Assembly (NCBI RefSeq): GCF_000970755.1
Contig: NZ_KQ034007.1
Span: 929,485 to 993,484, forward strand
Length of the DNA: 64,000 bases
Direction: 5' to 3'
Source of the DNA: Lactobacillus kimbladii
GTDB taxonomy: Bacteria; Bacillota; Bacilli; Lactobacillales; Lactobacillaceae
Each line of letters opens with the position of its first letter. The stretch's first letter is position 1. Below the pieces are notes generated by a model. The model was given only the letters and a program-made list of their open reading frames with translations. It did not search any database and was not told the DNA's origin. The position numbers and the translations under genes were made by a program. Of the stretch, positions 52,732 through 63,642 are shown piece by piece.

Positions 52732-55507
52732 AGTTTGTTAGTTTTTCCTGTAAATTACTTAAAGATGTTTTTTTGACTTTAACTGGAACTGCTGCCAGAA
52801 AAACCGGACCATAATCTTTTGACCAGATTCTTGAATCCAGTATTAAAAATTGGCCCTTATCCTGTTCTCCACGAATTAACCTGCCCATCCCCTGCTTAAA
52901 GCGAATAATTGCTCGCGGCATTGTATCAGAATGAAAAACATCTATACCTCTGTCAACAAGTTGTCTTTGGCGCAACTTAACTTCCGGCAAATCCGGTGAT
53001 TCGAAAGGTAATTTAGTTGCTATTACCAAATCAACACCACATTCATGAAAATCAATTCCTTCCCAAAAACTGTCTGCTCCTAAAATAAGTGCTTGCTTGG
53101 CAATTGCAAATCTTTTAATAATCCGGTTATTTGAACCGGAAACGCCCTGAGCCAAAATTTCAAAATCACGTAAACTGGGTGAATTTATAATAGCACTAAA
53201 AACTTTTTTTATTTGTTCTAAATTTGTCATTAGAACTAAAACATGCTTTTTATTTATCAGATCTTTCTCCAAAATCTGGGTTAGACTTTTATCATATTTT
53301 GGATCACTGATGTCGGGAAAATCAGTCACAGACAGAACTTCAAGATGCTTTGCCAGCTTGAATGTACTGGTTCCGATATACTTTTGCGGTGCTAAATCAG
53401 TTAGGCCAAGAAGTTTAATGATAAAATCAAACCCTTTTCCACTGGTTAAAGTAGCACTAACAAATGATATATGGTCAAAGCGATCATATATTTTATGAAG
53501 TTCAGGCGTTGCGTCAAGCATTAACCAACTTAAGTTGGCACTTAAAGGATCTTGCGGATTAGTCAAGGTAATGATAAACCCTTCCGCATCCACATATGCT
53601 TTCTTGTGAAGTAAATCCGATAATTGGTAGCTTTTGGTAATATAGTCATCAAGTTGATCGATTTGATCAGAAACTTCACTTAAAATAGCATCCCTATCAA
53701 TATTCGAACTGTCAGTTTCATTGTAAAGCTTAAATAAAATTTGATTTGTATTTTGCCTGATTCCTTCTAATTTTCGTTGCAATTCTGCTAGTTTAGTTAA
53801 AAATTGACTGTTCTTGGGAAATAGGTCTTTGCCCCTAAAACTGAGAAGCAAGTTGCCATTGGCTAAGCTATTTTGGCTGACTGCTTTCTTCTTCTTAGAA
53901 CAAAGCAAACGCTGCAAATGATTAATAACTTTGATCAGATCAAGTATTGCTGGATCTAACTTTCCTAAGAGAAAATTAAACTGGACGTCGCTGCCATACT
54001 GGTTAAATATACTGTCATCAGCGTAATAAAGCAAATTGCGCAGATGATTAAGAAGGCCCCACAATGATTCAAATTGAAACGAGTCATTCCTGGAAGTAAT
54101 CACATTGTCAACAAAACGATGAGCTTCATCAATAACGAGGTAGGGATTCTGACCCCAAATTGTATCATTATAATGATTAGCCAAATAGGCATGATTTGTG
54201 ACTAAAATGTCAGCCTGCTCTTGCCTTTGTCTGGCCAAATTCCAGAAATCAACTTTGGCAAAAATGCTCCCAACACGGGCATCTCCAGGGTGAGCAATTT
54301 GAGCAAATAAGGGAGCCCGATAATTAGTCAGCTGCAATTCATCAAGATCACCCGTCTGCGTTTCAGTTAACCAAACCAGAATGCGCATTTGCAACACTAA
54401 AGTTAACTTATTAGGCGTTCCCTGATACAAACTTTGGTAAAAACCATCTAAGTCAAGGTAATGGCTGCTGGCCTTTACTTCCTCAGCTTTCAAATCCAAC
54501 TTGGTAACATTCAGTAATTGCGGAATTTCCTGCTCTATTATTTGCCTTTGTAATACTTTGGTAGGAGTAGCAATTACCAGTTTTCTATTTGTGTATAATT
54601 GATAGGAATATGAAAACAAGTAGGAAAAGGTTTTACCAGTGCCGTTAGGTGCTTCAATCAATAGTGCTTTTTGCTTGGGAGCATTCAAAAATTGCTCAAT
54701 GCGATTGATGAGGTCTACTTGAGGCTGGCGGTAATTAATCTTATTTTTAAATAATCTCTTCTTGTCCGTGTCACTTTTAGGAAAAAGACTTGACTGTTGA
54801 TTCTCAGAATTAATTACTTTTTCCTGTTTTCGTAAAATTATTTGCCGTACTTGCTGATATTGAGCCGGTAAAGGTCGTTTTTCCTTGCGCGCGTCATCAG
54901 CAATGCTAGTAAAAATCCAGGAAGTGTCACGAATCAAGCCGTGAGCCAAAGAACTGAGCGTATTTAATGTAGCTTGCGGCAGCTTTTCAAGCCGTTCAAT
55001 TATTTTTATCAATAAAACAGCAGTGCCATAGGCATCAGAATCAGCTTTGTGAGGATTTAAATGTTCTATCTGCAGATGTGCGGTCAAATCACTTAACTTA
55101 TATGACGGCTCAGTGGGAAAGGCAATTTTGGCTAACTCCACCGTATCTATAGCTCGATTAGTTAGTGGTTCGTAGCCGTGCTGCACCAGTTCAAAATTCA
55201 AAAATGGCAAATCAAAGTTAACGTTATGTGCTACGAAAACAGTATTTTTTAAGATTTTAACAATCTTAGGTGCATAATAAGCAAAATCTTTTTCTTGAGC
55301 CACATCTTTATTGTGTATATGGGTTAAATTTTGGACGGCTAGCGGAATATCGCGGTGAGGGTTAATCATAAAAGAGTAAGTTTTGACAACTTTCATGTTT
55401 TTAATAATAGCGCAGCCAAACTGAATAATATGATTATTTTCTTCTCGCTGTGTACCCGTAGTTTCCAAATCCACTACTGCAAAAACGGTATGCTCGAATG
55501 ATTTCAT
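52718..55507 (-). CDS. dinG: DinG-family helicase with N-terminal exonuclease domain
   Basis: XPD/DinG-like protein of 929 aa. The DEDD 3'-5' exonuclease domain at 1-165 has VVDLETTGT, HNVNFDLPFL and HKADSDAYGT. The helicase domain has Walker A EAPNGTGKTFSYLF near 286, DEAHRF near 457 and ADSFWEGIDFHE near 815. It lacks the iron-sulfur Cys cluster of proteobacterial DinG; in Firmicutes such proteins are thought to act mainly as nucleases. It lies 22 bp after addA and overlaps ypmB. Confidence 0.92.
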   Translation of the reverse strand: MKSFEHTVFAVVDLETTGTQREENNHIIQFGCAIIKNMKVVKTYSFMINPHRDIPLAVQNLTHIHNKDVAQEKDFAYYAPKIVKILKNTVFVAHNVNFDLPFLNFELVQHGYEPLTNRAIDTVELAKIAFPTEPSYKLSDLTAHLQIEHLNPHKADSDAYGTAVLLIKIIERLEKLPQATLNTLSSLAHGLIRDTSWIFTSIADDARKEKRPLPAQYQQVRQIILRKQEKVINSENQQSSLFPKSDTDKKRLFKNKINYRQPQVDLINRIEQFLNAPKQKALLIEAPNGTGKTFSYLFSYSYQLYTNRKLVIATPTKVLQRQIIEQEIPQLLNVTKLDLKAEEVKASSHYLDLDGFYQSLYQGTPNKLTLVLQMRILVWLTETQTGDLDELQLTNYRAPLFAQIAHPGDARVGSIFAKVDFWNLARQRQEQADILVTNHAYLANHYNDTIWGQNPYLVIDEAHRFVDNVITSRNDSFQFESLWGLLNHLRNLLYYADDSIFNQYGSDVQFNFLLGKLDPAILDLIKVINHLQRLLCSKKKKAVSQNSLANGNLLLSFRGKDLFPKNSQFLTKLAELQRKLEGIRQNTNQILFKLYNETDSSNIDRDAILSEVSDQIDQLDDYITKSYQLSDLLHKKAYVDAEGFIITLTNPQDPLSANLSWLMLDATPELHKIYDRFDHISFVSATLTSGKGFDFIIKLLGLTDLAPQKYIGTSTFKLAKHLEVLSVTDFPDISDPKYDKSLTQILEKDLINKKHVLVLMTNLEQIKKVFSAIINSPSLRDFEILAQGVSGSNNRIIKRFAIAKQALILGADSFWEGIDFHECGVDLVIATKLPFESPDLPEVKLRQRQLVDRGIDVFHSDTMPRAIIRFKQGMGRLIRGEQDKGQFLILDSRIWSKDYGPVFLAAVPVKVKKTSLSNLQEKLTNYDTR

Positions 55508-55529
55508 TTTGCAATTACCCTCCTTTCTC

Positions 55530-58500
55530 TTACTTTACTTCCACAACTCTGCAAGCATCTAACAAAATTAAGTATTTAGCCTTCACTTTCTTACCAGCAA
55601 ATGAATTAAGAGCCCGCTCATAAAGGCGCAGCTGTCCCAGGTACTTCTGCTTTATTTTTTCAATAGCTGTTTCTAGGTGAGTTTGATCAATATGATCAGT
55701 TTTATAATCAAATAATATTATGCCATCTTTTTCGGTAAAATAACCGTCTATTGTACCGTGAATTAAAATTTTTGCGTCTGCATCGCTGAAATTGTTAAAA
55801 AGACTAGCAGCTGGCAGCAGACTAGAGAACTCAATTTCGCGGTGCAAGCTTTCTGGTTTTTGCCAGAACCTTTGTGCAAAAGCGCTATGAACAAACCAAT
55901 TTATTGCTTCTAAATCTAAACTGGGAACAATTTTGTTGTTAAGTTTATTTTGCTTAACTAGTTCTTGAACCTCTTCCTTAACCTGGCTGATATTTCCCGA
56001 TCCATGATAATCGTAGTATTGTAAAATCAGGTGCATTGCGGTACCAATCTCTGCTCCTGTAAACCGGGTCTTAAACAGAAAATCGGGTTTTGCATCGATC
56101 GGCTGCAAGTAGCGGTTAGTGGAAGAAATTAGGTGCGCATTTTCCAGTTCGGTATCAAGCGGATCATTAAACGCTTTTTTAATCTCGGATACCGATTGAT
56201 AAGCAGTTGTTTGACTGGCATCTTGAAAAGGATAATTAAAATTAAACAGTTTTTTGGTATATTGTTCTAGTGCTGAAATGTTTTCAGTTTTGCTTTCTTG
56301 CGGGCTAATTTCTTCTTGAAGATGAACTTTTTCGTCGTGGTACTGGATATAAAGCAATTCTTGACTAGTTTCCGAGGCTGAATTGATATCACTAATTTTT
56401 TGACTTAAAAGCTTATCCCATCTGATTGATGGACCAATCAAACTCATAGGATTTGAAGCGTTAAGCTTGCTGCTCAACGAGAGACGTCCTTTTTGATCAG
56501 CTTCTTTTTGCCAATTTTTAATTGTCTGCGGTAGATTCTTTAAATCAGCTACCAAAATTAACTTTTGCTTAGCTCTAGTCATCCCCACATATAAAATGCG
56601 CGCTTCTTCTTCTAAAAGTTGTCTTTTCTTGGATATATTTGCAATAGCCTTAACCAGGGTATCAGCACGATAATGTTTTTGCTTGATAGTTAAACCTACA
56701 GCACTTGAATTGATAATATAATTGCCGCTTAAATCCCGCTTTTGAAATTGATGCTGCAAGCCTAAGTAAAAAACAATGGGAAATTCCAAACCCTTGGAAC
56801 TATGTACAGTCATTAAGCGCACGGAGTTGCCAGCTTTTTTAGTTAAGAGTGGCTGGGCCAAGTCCTTTTGGCTGCGTCGCATTCGCTCGATAAAATTAAT
56901 AAATTGATATAGGCCCTTAAAACCAGCGCTTTCATAAGAAGCAGCTCTTTCATATAAAGCCTCTAAATTAACTCTTCGCTGCTTGCCATTAGGTAGAGAG
57001 GTCATAATTTCAAGCAGGCTGGTTTTTTCATAGATACTCCAGATCAATTCTGAAATTCTATGTGTTGCAGCGAATTTACGTAATTCTTCGAGTTGGTTCA
57101 AAAAATCTTTTACTTTTTGACTAAGTTCGTCACCCACGGCAACATAAGAAGTTAAAGCGTTGTAAAAACTGTCATTCTGCGTATGAATTCTGATAGTACT
57201 GAGTTCAGGTTCTGTAAAATTAAAAAGAGGCGACCTTAATACAGCTACTAAAGGAATATCCTGGTCTGGATTATCAATGATCCTGAGGTAGTTCATGATA
57301 ATAGTTAATTCTAAAGTTTGAAAATAATTTTTCGCATCGGTAACCATTATTGGAATATGGCTTTTGGCAAACTCTTGCATAATTTCAAGATTATTGCTGC
57401 GACTTCTGGTTAAAATAACAATATCACTGTACTTAAAAGGTCTTAAATGATTGCTATTTGGCGAACTTTTGTCATAAACTAACAAATTTTCTTCTGCGAA
57501 TTTGTTAATTCGGTTAATAACCATCGCAATTTCAGCTGAATCAATATCATCAGGATCTTCATCTTGCGAGCTTTTTTCGTTGTTATTTTTTTCATGAAAA
57601 AGTATTTCAGTCGCGTCAGGAAGATTTGAGGGATAATATTTGGCACCATAAGTCAGCTGACTCTCATGGTTATAATCAATGCCACCAAAGTCAGCTGTCA
57701 ATATATTTTTAAATACTTGATTAACAATAGAAATAACTGGCTTAGAGGAGCGGAAATTGTCCGACAATAAAATTCTTTCTTCTTTTGCTTGATTTTCTTT
57801 AAGGGCTGCCTCTTGATATTTGTGTAAAAACAAACTTGGTTCGGCCTGTCTGAAACCATAAATTGACTGTTTAACGTCGCCAACCATAAACAGATTGTTT
57901 TGACCATCTTTTTTAATTAGTTGCAAAATATTTTCTTGTAGCGGGTTGATGTCCTGATACTCGTCGACCAAAATCTCTTTAAATTTATTTTGATAAAATG
58001 TCCGCGCCATTTGTGATGCAGATGTGTCTTGGCTGAGAATTTGGTAAGCTAATTGTTCCATGTCACTAAAATCAAGCAGGTTTTCTGCTCTTTTAAGCTC
58101 ATTGAAACGGTCAATCAGTGCCAGTTCTGCTTTTACAACCGCAGTCATTATTTGCTGGCCTTTTTGCATCATGGACAATTGCTCTTTTTCGTCAGTGGCA
58201 TAAAAAGAGGTAAAGGCAGTAAAAATCTGATCTCTTGCTTCTTTTTTAAAATCAGAGCACTTGTCATAAAAAGCTATAATATCTTCGTCCCATTTTTTAG
58301 TTTTACGCGGATTGCCCCTGAAAATGCAAGCACGTAGTTTTTCTCGCTGATCATCATATGTGCTATTATTTTTCAAGTCATGCAAATAGCCACTAAGACA
58401 TTTTGCAAACAAGTCAAAACTTTCTTTAACTTTATGCAGTTCTTTAGTAGTCATGACCGCACTTTGACACAGATGCTCTAACTTATCAGCAAGATTTTGA

Positions 58501-59177
58501 AAAAGATCGACTAAATAAGGCTTAATTTCTTTCTGCCACAAAGAAGATTTGCTTACTTCTTCTCCCATCTGATATTTTTGGGCTAATCCTTGCAGCCATT
58601 GGCGATAATCAGGTTTTGCCATTGCGTAATTGTATAAATCTAACAATAAATTCTGTGGTGATTCCGCATCTCTGTCACCTGCAAAATTGTCATAAAAAGC
58701 TATGAAGTCTTTATCTTTTTTCTCTAAAAACTCTCCTTCAACTTCTTTCAATGCCCTTTCTCGCATTAATTCTGCTTGTGAATCGTCAGTTAGTATACTG
58801 AAGCTGGGGTCAATGTTAATTATGTAATAAAAGCGATGGATTACATCCAGACAAAAGGCATCAATTGTAGAGATATTGGCAGAATCAAGCAAATTTAACT
58901 GTTGACGCAAGTATGAATTGTTTGAAGACTTCTGTATTTCATTTGATAATACTTCTTTAATCCGTTTTTTCATTTCAGCTGCAGCTGCTTTTGTAAATGT
59001 AACTACTAAAAGCTGATCAACACTGACACCAGAAAGAATTTCTTTCATTAAACGTTGCACAAGAACGGTAGTTTTACCACTACCTGCTGAAGCTGACACA
59101 AGTATGTCGCGACCATGATCATTAATAGCTTTTTCCTGAACGGCTGTAAATGGGGTTTTCTCTTTTTCTAGAACCAT
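55530..59177 (-). CDS. addA: ATP-dependent helicase/nuclease subunit AddA (RexA)
   Basis: Helicase and nuclease subunit of the AddAB double-strand-break repair enzyme. UvrD-like helicase motifs are VSASAGSGKTTVLVQRLM near residue 31, LVDEYQDINPLQ near 405, GDVKQSIYGFRQAEPSLF near 430 and MTVHSSKGLEFPIVFYLG near 785. The C-terminal nuclease has the GTIDGYF and ILFDYKTDHID active site near 1150-1165. Its 1215-aa length is normal. It begins 2 bp after addB, so the two subunits are translated together. Confidence 0.95.
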   Translation of the reverse strand: MVLEKEKTPFTAVQEKAINDHGRDILVSASAGSGKTTVLVQRLMKEILSGVSVDQLLVVTFTKAAAAEMKKRIKEVLSNEIQKSSNNSYLRQQLNLLDSANISTIDAFCLDVIHRFYYIINIDPSFSILTDDSQAELMRERALKEVEGEFLEKKDKDFIAFYDNFAGDRDAESPQNLLLDLYNYAMAKPDYRQWLQGLAQKYQMGEEVSKSSLWQKEIKPYLVDLFQNLADKLEHLCQSAVMTTKELHKVKESFDLFAKCLSGYLHDLKNNSTYDDQREKLRACIFRGNPRKTKKWDEDIIAFYDKCSDFKKEARDQIFTAFTSFYATDEKEQLSMMQKGQQIMTAVVKAELALIDRFNELKRAENLLDFSDMEQLAYQILSQDTSASQMARTFYQNKFKEILVDEYQDINPLQENILQLIKKDGQNNLFMVGDVKQSIYGFRQAEPSLFLHKYQEAALKENQAKEERILLSDNFRSSKPVISIVNQVFKNILTADFGGIDYNHESQLTYGAKYYPSNLPDATEILFHEKNNNEKSSQDEDPDDIDSAEIAMVINRINKFAEENLLVYDKSSPNSNHLRPFKYSDIVILTRSRSNNLEIMQEFAKSHIPIMVTDAKNYFQTLELTIIMNYLRIIDNPDQDIPLVAVLRSPLFNFTEPELSTIRIHTQNDSFYNALTSYVAVGDELSQKVKDFLNQLEELRKFAATHRISELIWSIYEKTSLLEIMTSLPNGKQRRVNLEALYERAASYESAGFKGLYQFINFIERMRRSQKDLAQPLLTKKAGNSVRLMTVHSSKGLEFPIVFYLGLQHQFQKRDLSGNYIINSSAVGLTIKQKHYRADTLVKAIANISKKRQLLEEEARILYVGMTRAKQKLILVADLKNLPQTIKNWQKEADQKGRLSLSSKLNASNPMSLIGPSIRWDKLLSQKISDINSASETSQELLYIQYHDEKVHLQEEISPQESKTENISALEQYTKKLFNFNYPFQDASQTTAYQSVSEIKKAFNDPLDTELENAHLISSTNRYLQPIDAKPDFLFKTRFTGAEIGTAMHLILQYYDYHGSGNISQVKEEVQELVKQNKLNNKIVPSLDLEAINWFVHSAFAQRFWQKPESLHREIEFSSLLPAASLFNNFSDADAKILIHGTIDGYFTEKDGIILFDYKTDHIDQTHLETAIEKIKQKYLGQLRLYERALNSFAGKKVKAKYLILLDACRVVEVK

Positions 59178-59179
59178 CT

Positions 59180-62100
59180 TTAATTTCTCTCCTTTAGCCG
59201 TTTTTTAATCTTTTCCAGTAGCTCATCCCTTTTCAGGCTCCCTACTTGATGATACTTATTTTCTTTCAACATGGCGTCAAAAAAGAAAATATCACGAAAG
59301 TCTGAATAAGTTAAGGCATTTTTTCCATTCCCATATTTATAGGGATTTAACTTTACTTTTCCCGCTAAAATTTGACTGGAGGCATCTTTAATAAGCTCTT
59401 CGTCGTATTTGAGCAATAATTCAAATTCATCACTATTGAAATAACTGCCACCAAATTTTAAAGATCCATCTTTTGTGGAACTAACTCCGGCATAAATGGA
59501 AGAAGTACTACGTGGGGTATTTAAGTCAGGCTCAGCAGCGAGCATTAATAGCTGGTCGTCATTAATTAAACCGGTATATTTAAGTTTAATTTGGCCATCT
59601 AAGTTGTCTTCTTTTATCTGCAAATTAGTGTTATACAAGTTTTTGCTATTTAGCCTCTCAGTTTGTCTGGTAACTGTTTGGTAAAAAGCACCTAAAAGTG
59701 AGAGTGGTTCAGAACCAGCAAAGAATTTGTGGTTTTGCATTAAAACATCTAGATATGAAACCATTTGTAAAGAAATACCTTCGTAAAATAATCCCAGATC
59801 AAATTTTTTAGCTGAGGACTTATAATCAATTACTTGAGCAATTAATTCGTTTTGATCTGGAACCTGAGCCAAATCAACTCGATCTATTTTTCCTCTTAAA
59901 TTAACGTAATGATTGCCTTTTATGCCTGGCAGCTTAAAGTTAAGTCCTTGCACCTGCTCACCTTTTCCAAAACTGAGCTCTGAATATTTAGCACGCAAAG
60001 GAGTTTTTGCAACTGCATGGTGCCAATTGTTTGCCACTTTACTAGTAGTTTGATCAAGGCATTTAAATAAAAACTCATTGAATGGGTCATTTAATAATTG
60101 CTGGTATCTGGCTTCACTTTTCATTTTGGTACGTGCAATTTCCAGTAACTGATTAAGTGTTTCATCATCAATTTCTTTTAAATCAAGTGAACGGTCATTT
60201 AGTTCCTTAACCAAACGATCAAAAGTTTCGTGGAAATAATTGCCAGCTTGTATAAAATCAAATTCATTTTCAAATCTCTTATGAAGGCGTAAGCCATATG
60301 TTAAAAAATATTCGTATGAATTTTCATAAAAGGTTTCCAACTGAGAAACTGAAGAATTGAGGTTTGACCCATATAATTTTTGTGCCAAATCAGGGCCGAT
60401 ATTTTGGGGTTCATTTATAAAATTACTTCCCTCTATGACTTTAGCTGTTTTTTGCGGTAAAAGTTTAGCGGTTAGCTTTAACAATTCTTTAACATCAATG
60501 TCTTTTTTAGCCTGGTTTAGATAACTTAAATATCCTAAACTTGCTTGGGGATTGGTTATAAAAGATAACAGTTGACTGTATTCTTCAGGTAAATTGTGTT
60601 GCGAAAATTCTGGGGCACCAGCTGTTTTAAACCTTTCATAATAAATTGAAGGCTGCACAGTACTACCCTCATCAGTTGCTAAAGAATATGATAAATAAAC
60701 CTTATCCTGTGCTAGAGCCAGGCAATTACCAAACTGGTAATTTTGATCCCAATTGCTTAGCTGTTGTTTATCTTCAATATAGGAGTCCTCGCCAAAATCT
60801 TTTTTTAATTCAGCCAGATTTTCTGTACTTAGAAAGCCTGGGGTATTCTGCATTTGTGGTAAGCCGTTTACTGTTGCTCCCATAATAAAAACCTGTTTGT
60901 AGCCACTAACTTGAACAATACCCATTTCGGATAAATTTACAGCGTCCAGAGTAGCTGGAATTTGAGAAAATGTAGCTTCCTTAAAACCGTTAATCAGAAC
61001 TGCAAAAAAGCCTCTTAAATCAAAATTATCAGGGTTAATTAATAGATAATCATGCAGCAGATTGATCAAAAGATCCCAAACCTGTTCTGACTGCCTAGCT
61101 TCTTGTAAAGCTCCGCTTTCTTGGGCATCAGCCCGCCATTTTTCTAAAACTTCATTGACTCTATTATTAATTAAAAAATTAAAAAATGTCGTAATAGCTT
61201 TTTGGGTATCCTTTTCTTCTTTTAAATTATTAAAAAGCTGGGTTATTTGTTTGATAAAATAATTCTTTAATTTTTCTATTTTATTTACTTCTTCGGGAAT
61301 TTTATCTAATCCTATGACTTCTGCTGCCATATATTCCGCAAAGTTTCTCCGCCATAAATTATGGTTGATGCCATGGGCGAGGACAAAATTTTCTAATTGA
61401 TCAACATCATACACATAAGCAGTTTCATCTTGATACCAGTCAGGTATTATCAAGCGGGTTTTCATTATCGCCAGCAAGTTTTGGGTCTGCAGAGGCCTAG
61501 TCAATAACTGGGCAATATTCTCAATTAAGACCACCAGAGGATGATACTTCATTTCCTGCTGTAAATCATTAAAGAAAGGAATTTGATTTTGCCGTAAAAT
61601 TGGGGTTAAATAAGTTTCATATTCATGCAAATTCGGTGCCAGAACCAAGAAATCGCGGTAGCGGTAGTGCCGCAGTGCAACTTGCTGGTAAATGGTATGA
61701 GCTACATAATACGCCTCTGCATATCTGTTATCTGCACGCACGAGCTGCACTTGCTTAAGCTCACCAATATTGCTAACAGCCCCAGTCCAAAATTCGTTAA
61801 GCAATTCTCTTTTACTGGGTCTGGGATTGACAGCTGTGCTTATTATTTGATGTGCCAAATTATGAGCTTTAATATATTGCAAAAGTTTACTGATAGTAGT
61901 CTGAATGACGTAATCATAATCTCCCGGTTCAGGTTTAGGGTTAATCTCGCCCATTTTTGTTTTAAAAGCCAATGTGACACTATGGGCTTTAGTCATCAAT
62001 AGTTTGACCGTTAAACATTCCTGCAGGGAAAAATGAGAAAAATCGCTAAAGTAAAAGTCTGCTTGAGCTAAATTTTTTTGTGTGGCCAAAAATTCATTTA

Positions 62101-62653
62101 ACTGCAGTTGGATCTCATTTGAGGTAGAAAATTTGCCCGTAATGGCTTCAATAAAAGCCGAATAGATAACTTTGAGATCAGAAATTTTATTTTTGGTTTC
62201 AAGTTCAAGCGTATCCAGGTCGATATCATCGAGATTCAAATTGCCTTCGCGGACTTGCAAAATTGTGTCGTATAATTGTTTTATTAAGCCTGGATTTAAG
62301 TCGGTAGTTTGAAAAAAATGCAGCTGTTCTTTCTTTTGGTCAATTATTTTTGCAAGCAGCATTGCCGCAGCGGCATTATCAAGTTCTGTTGGCAACCCTT
62401 TTTTTGCATCTTTTAAGAAAAACCAGGCCAAACGTGAAAATGATAAAACCTGTAGATTTTTGACAGACTGTTCAGTATGCTTTTGACTAGTGGCCACTCT
62501 ATTTATTGCTCTGACTTCTGTGGTAAACTTAATGTGGTTAGGAACGATGACAAAAGTTTTATGATCAGGAAAGTGCTGATAATTTTGTACTGCTTCCTGT
62601 AAAATTTTTTCTTGCATGGGATCGGTTTGGCGACCGACTAAAATTTTGATCAT
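59180..62653 (-). CDS. addB: ATP-dependent nuclease subunit AddB (RexB type)
   Basis: Partner of AddA, 1157 aa. The N terminus [15 protein letters not shown] lies where Bacillus AddB has Walker A, but no GKT/S is present. The C-terminal nuclease shows GKIDRVDLA and [15 protein letters not shown] near 925-960. The Cys residues that bind the Bacillus AddB iron-sulfur cluster are missing, as in streptococcal and lactobacillar RexB. AAAGGAG precedes the ATG. It heads the addB-addA-dinG-ypmB run and is divergent from mvk. Confidence 0.92.
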   Translation of the reverse strand: MIKILVGRQTDPMQEKILQEAVQNYQHFPDHKTFVIVPNHIKFTTEVRAINRVATSQKHTEQSVKNLQVLSFSRLAWFFLKDAKKGLPTELDNAAAAMLLAKIIDQKKEQLHFFQTTDLNPGLIKQLYDTILQVREGNLNLDDIDLDTLELETKNKISDLKVIYSAFIEAITGKFSTSNEIQLQLNEFLATQKNLAQADFYFSDFSHFSLQECLTVKLLMTKAHSVTLAFKTKMGEINPKPEPGDYDYVIQTTISKLLQYIKAHNLAHQIISTAVNPRPSKRELLNEFWTGAVSNIGELKQVQLVRADNRYAEAYYVAHTIYQQVALRHYRYRDFLVLAPNLHEYETYLTPILRQNQIPFFNDLQQEMKYHPLVVLIENIAQLLTRPLQTQNLLAIMKTRLIIPDWYQDETAYVYDVDQLENFVLAHGINHNLWRRNFAEYMAAEVIGLDKIPEEVNKIEKLKNYFIKQITQLFNNLKEEKDTQKAITTFFNFLINNRVNEVLEKWRADAQESGALQEARQSEQVWDLLINLLHDYLLINPDNFDLRGFFAVLINGFKEATFSQIPATLDAVNLSEMGIVQVSGYKQVFIMGATVNGLPQMQNTPGFLSTENLAELKKDFGEDSYIEDKQQLSNWDQNYQFGNCLALAQDKVYLSYSLATDEGSTVQPSIYYERFKTAGAPEFSQHNLPEEYSQLLSFITNPQASLGYLSYLNQAKKDIDVKELLKLTAKLLPQKTAKVIEGSNFINEPQNIGPDLAQKLYGSNLNSSVSQLETFYENSYEYFLTYGLRLHKRFENEFDFIQAGNYFHETFDRLVKELNDRSLDLKEIDDETLNQLLEIARTKMKSEARYQQLLNDPFNEFLFKCLDQTTSKVANNWHHAVAKTPLRAKYSELSFGKGEQVQGLNFKLPGIKGNHYVNLRGKIDRVDLAQVPDQNELIAQVIDYKSSAKKFDLGLFYEGISLQMVSYLDVLMQNHKFFAGSEPLSLLGAFYQTVTRQTERLNSKNLYNTNLQIKEDNLDGQIKLKYTGLINDDQLLMLAAEPDLNTPRSTSSIYAGVSSTKDGSLKFGGSYFNSDEFELLLKYDEELIKDASSQILAGKVKLNPYKYGNGKNALTYSDFRDIFFFDAMLKENKYHQVGSLKRDELLEKIKKRLKERN

Positions 62654-62728
62654 CTGTTCTCTTCTCCTTTGTCATTATTTTAGCATAGGAACCAAAATTT
62701 TATACAAACAATAAGGATCTTAAATAAA

Positions 62729-63637
62729 ATGAAATCAAGTTTTTTAGCACACGGAAAAGTTATTCTTATAGGTGAACATTCAGTAGTTTACGGCTATGAT
62801 GCCTTAGCGTTGCCAATCAAATCATTGCATATCAAAACTACTGTTGAACCGGCAGAACAAACGTGGATGGATACGGCTCATTATCAGGGGCCTTTTTTTA
62901 TGTCTCCAGCTGAATATGATGGACTAAAATACGTTGTTAAAACTATGCTTGCAAAAGCTGCCAGTAAAGAAACTCTGAAAATAACCTATACGGGAGAGAT
63001 TCCCATCGAACGCGGCCTAGGTTCAAGCGCAACAGTTGCTCTTGCTACAACTAGAGCAATGAATGCCTATTTCAAACTTAACTTAACGGAAAAAGAGATA
63101 ATTAAAATTACTAATCATGCCGAAATGATTAATCACGGTAAAGCTTCAGGTCTTGATGCTGCAACGGTTAATTCAGATTATCTGGTCTTTTTTAATCAAA
63201 AAGATGGTCCCAAGCCAATTAAAGCTAAATTAGGCGCAACTTTGCTTATAATGGATACTGGTGAATTAGGCAGTACCAAAAAGGCGGTTAGTCAGGTTCA
63301 TGATTTGATGACAAAAGTTCCCAGTGTTAAAGAAAATATTAAAGAACTAGGCAAACTGGCAGACGAGACTAAAATCGCCTGGTTGAACCAAGACTCTGAA
63401 AAGGTAGGCTTATATTTTAATCGTGCCCAAGAGATACTCCATTCGTTTAATCTTTCGACTGCTAAAATCGCTCATTTGCAAAAAATTGCTCTTGCAAATG
63501 GTGCGTTAGGGTTTAAATTATCTGGTAGCGGCCTTGGCGGAATTGTAATTGCTTTGTGCCAAAATCATGAAGATGCCGTGAAAATAGCCGATAAATGTCA
63601 AAAAATTGCTGCAAATAGTTGGATTGAGGAAATATAA
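62729..63637 (+). CDS. mvk: Mevalonate kinase
   Basis: GHMP kinase that phosphorylates mevalonate in isoprenoid synthesis. Motif 1 is AHGKVILIGEHSVVYGYDALALP near residue 7, motif 2 the ATP loop IERGLGSSATVALATTRAMN near 93, and motif 3 KLSGSGLGGIVIAL near 260. It has 302 aa. AAGGATC is the SD. mvaD follows after 5 bp, so this starts the lactobacillar mvk-mvaD operon, usually continuing with phosphomevalonate kinase and fni. Confidence 0.95.
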   Translation: MKSSFLAHGKVILIGEHSVVYGYDALALPIKSLHIKTTVEPAEQTWMDTAHYQGPFFMSPAEYDGLKYVVKTMLAKAASKETLKITYTGEIPIERGLGSSATVALATTRAMNAYFKLNLTEKEIIKITNHAEMINHGKASGLDAATVNSDYLVFFNQKDGPKPIKAKLGATLLIMDTGELGSTKKAVSQVHDLMTKVPSVKENIKELGKLADETKIAWLNQDSEKVGLYFNRAQEILHSFNLSTAKIAHLQKIALANGALGFKLSGSGLGGIVIALCQNHEDAVKIADKCQKIAANSWIEEI

Positions 63638-63642
63638 TTCTT

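Noticed and set aside
58053-58337. Open frames antisense to addA, carB, parC and other long genes
   Set aside because: They have no SD or recognisable domain and are explained as shadows of the real coding strand.
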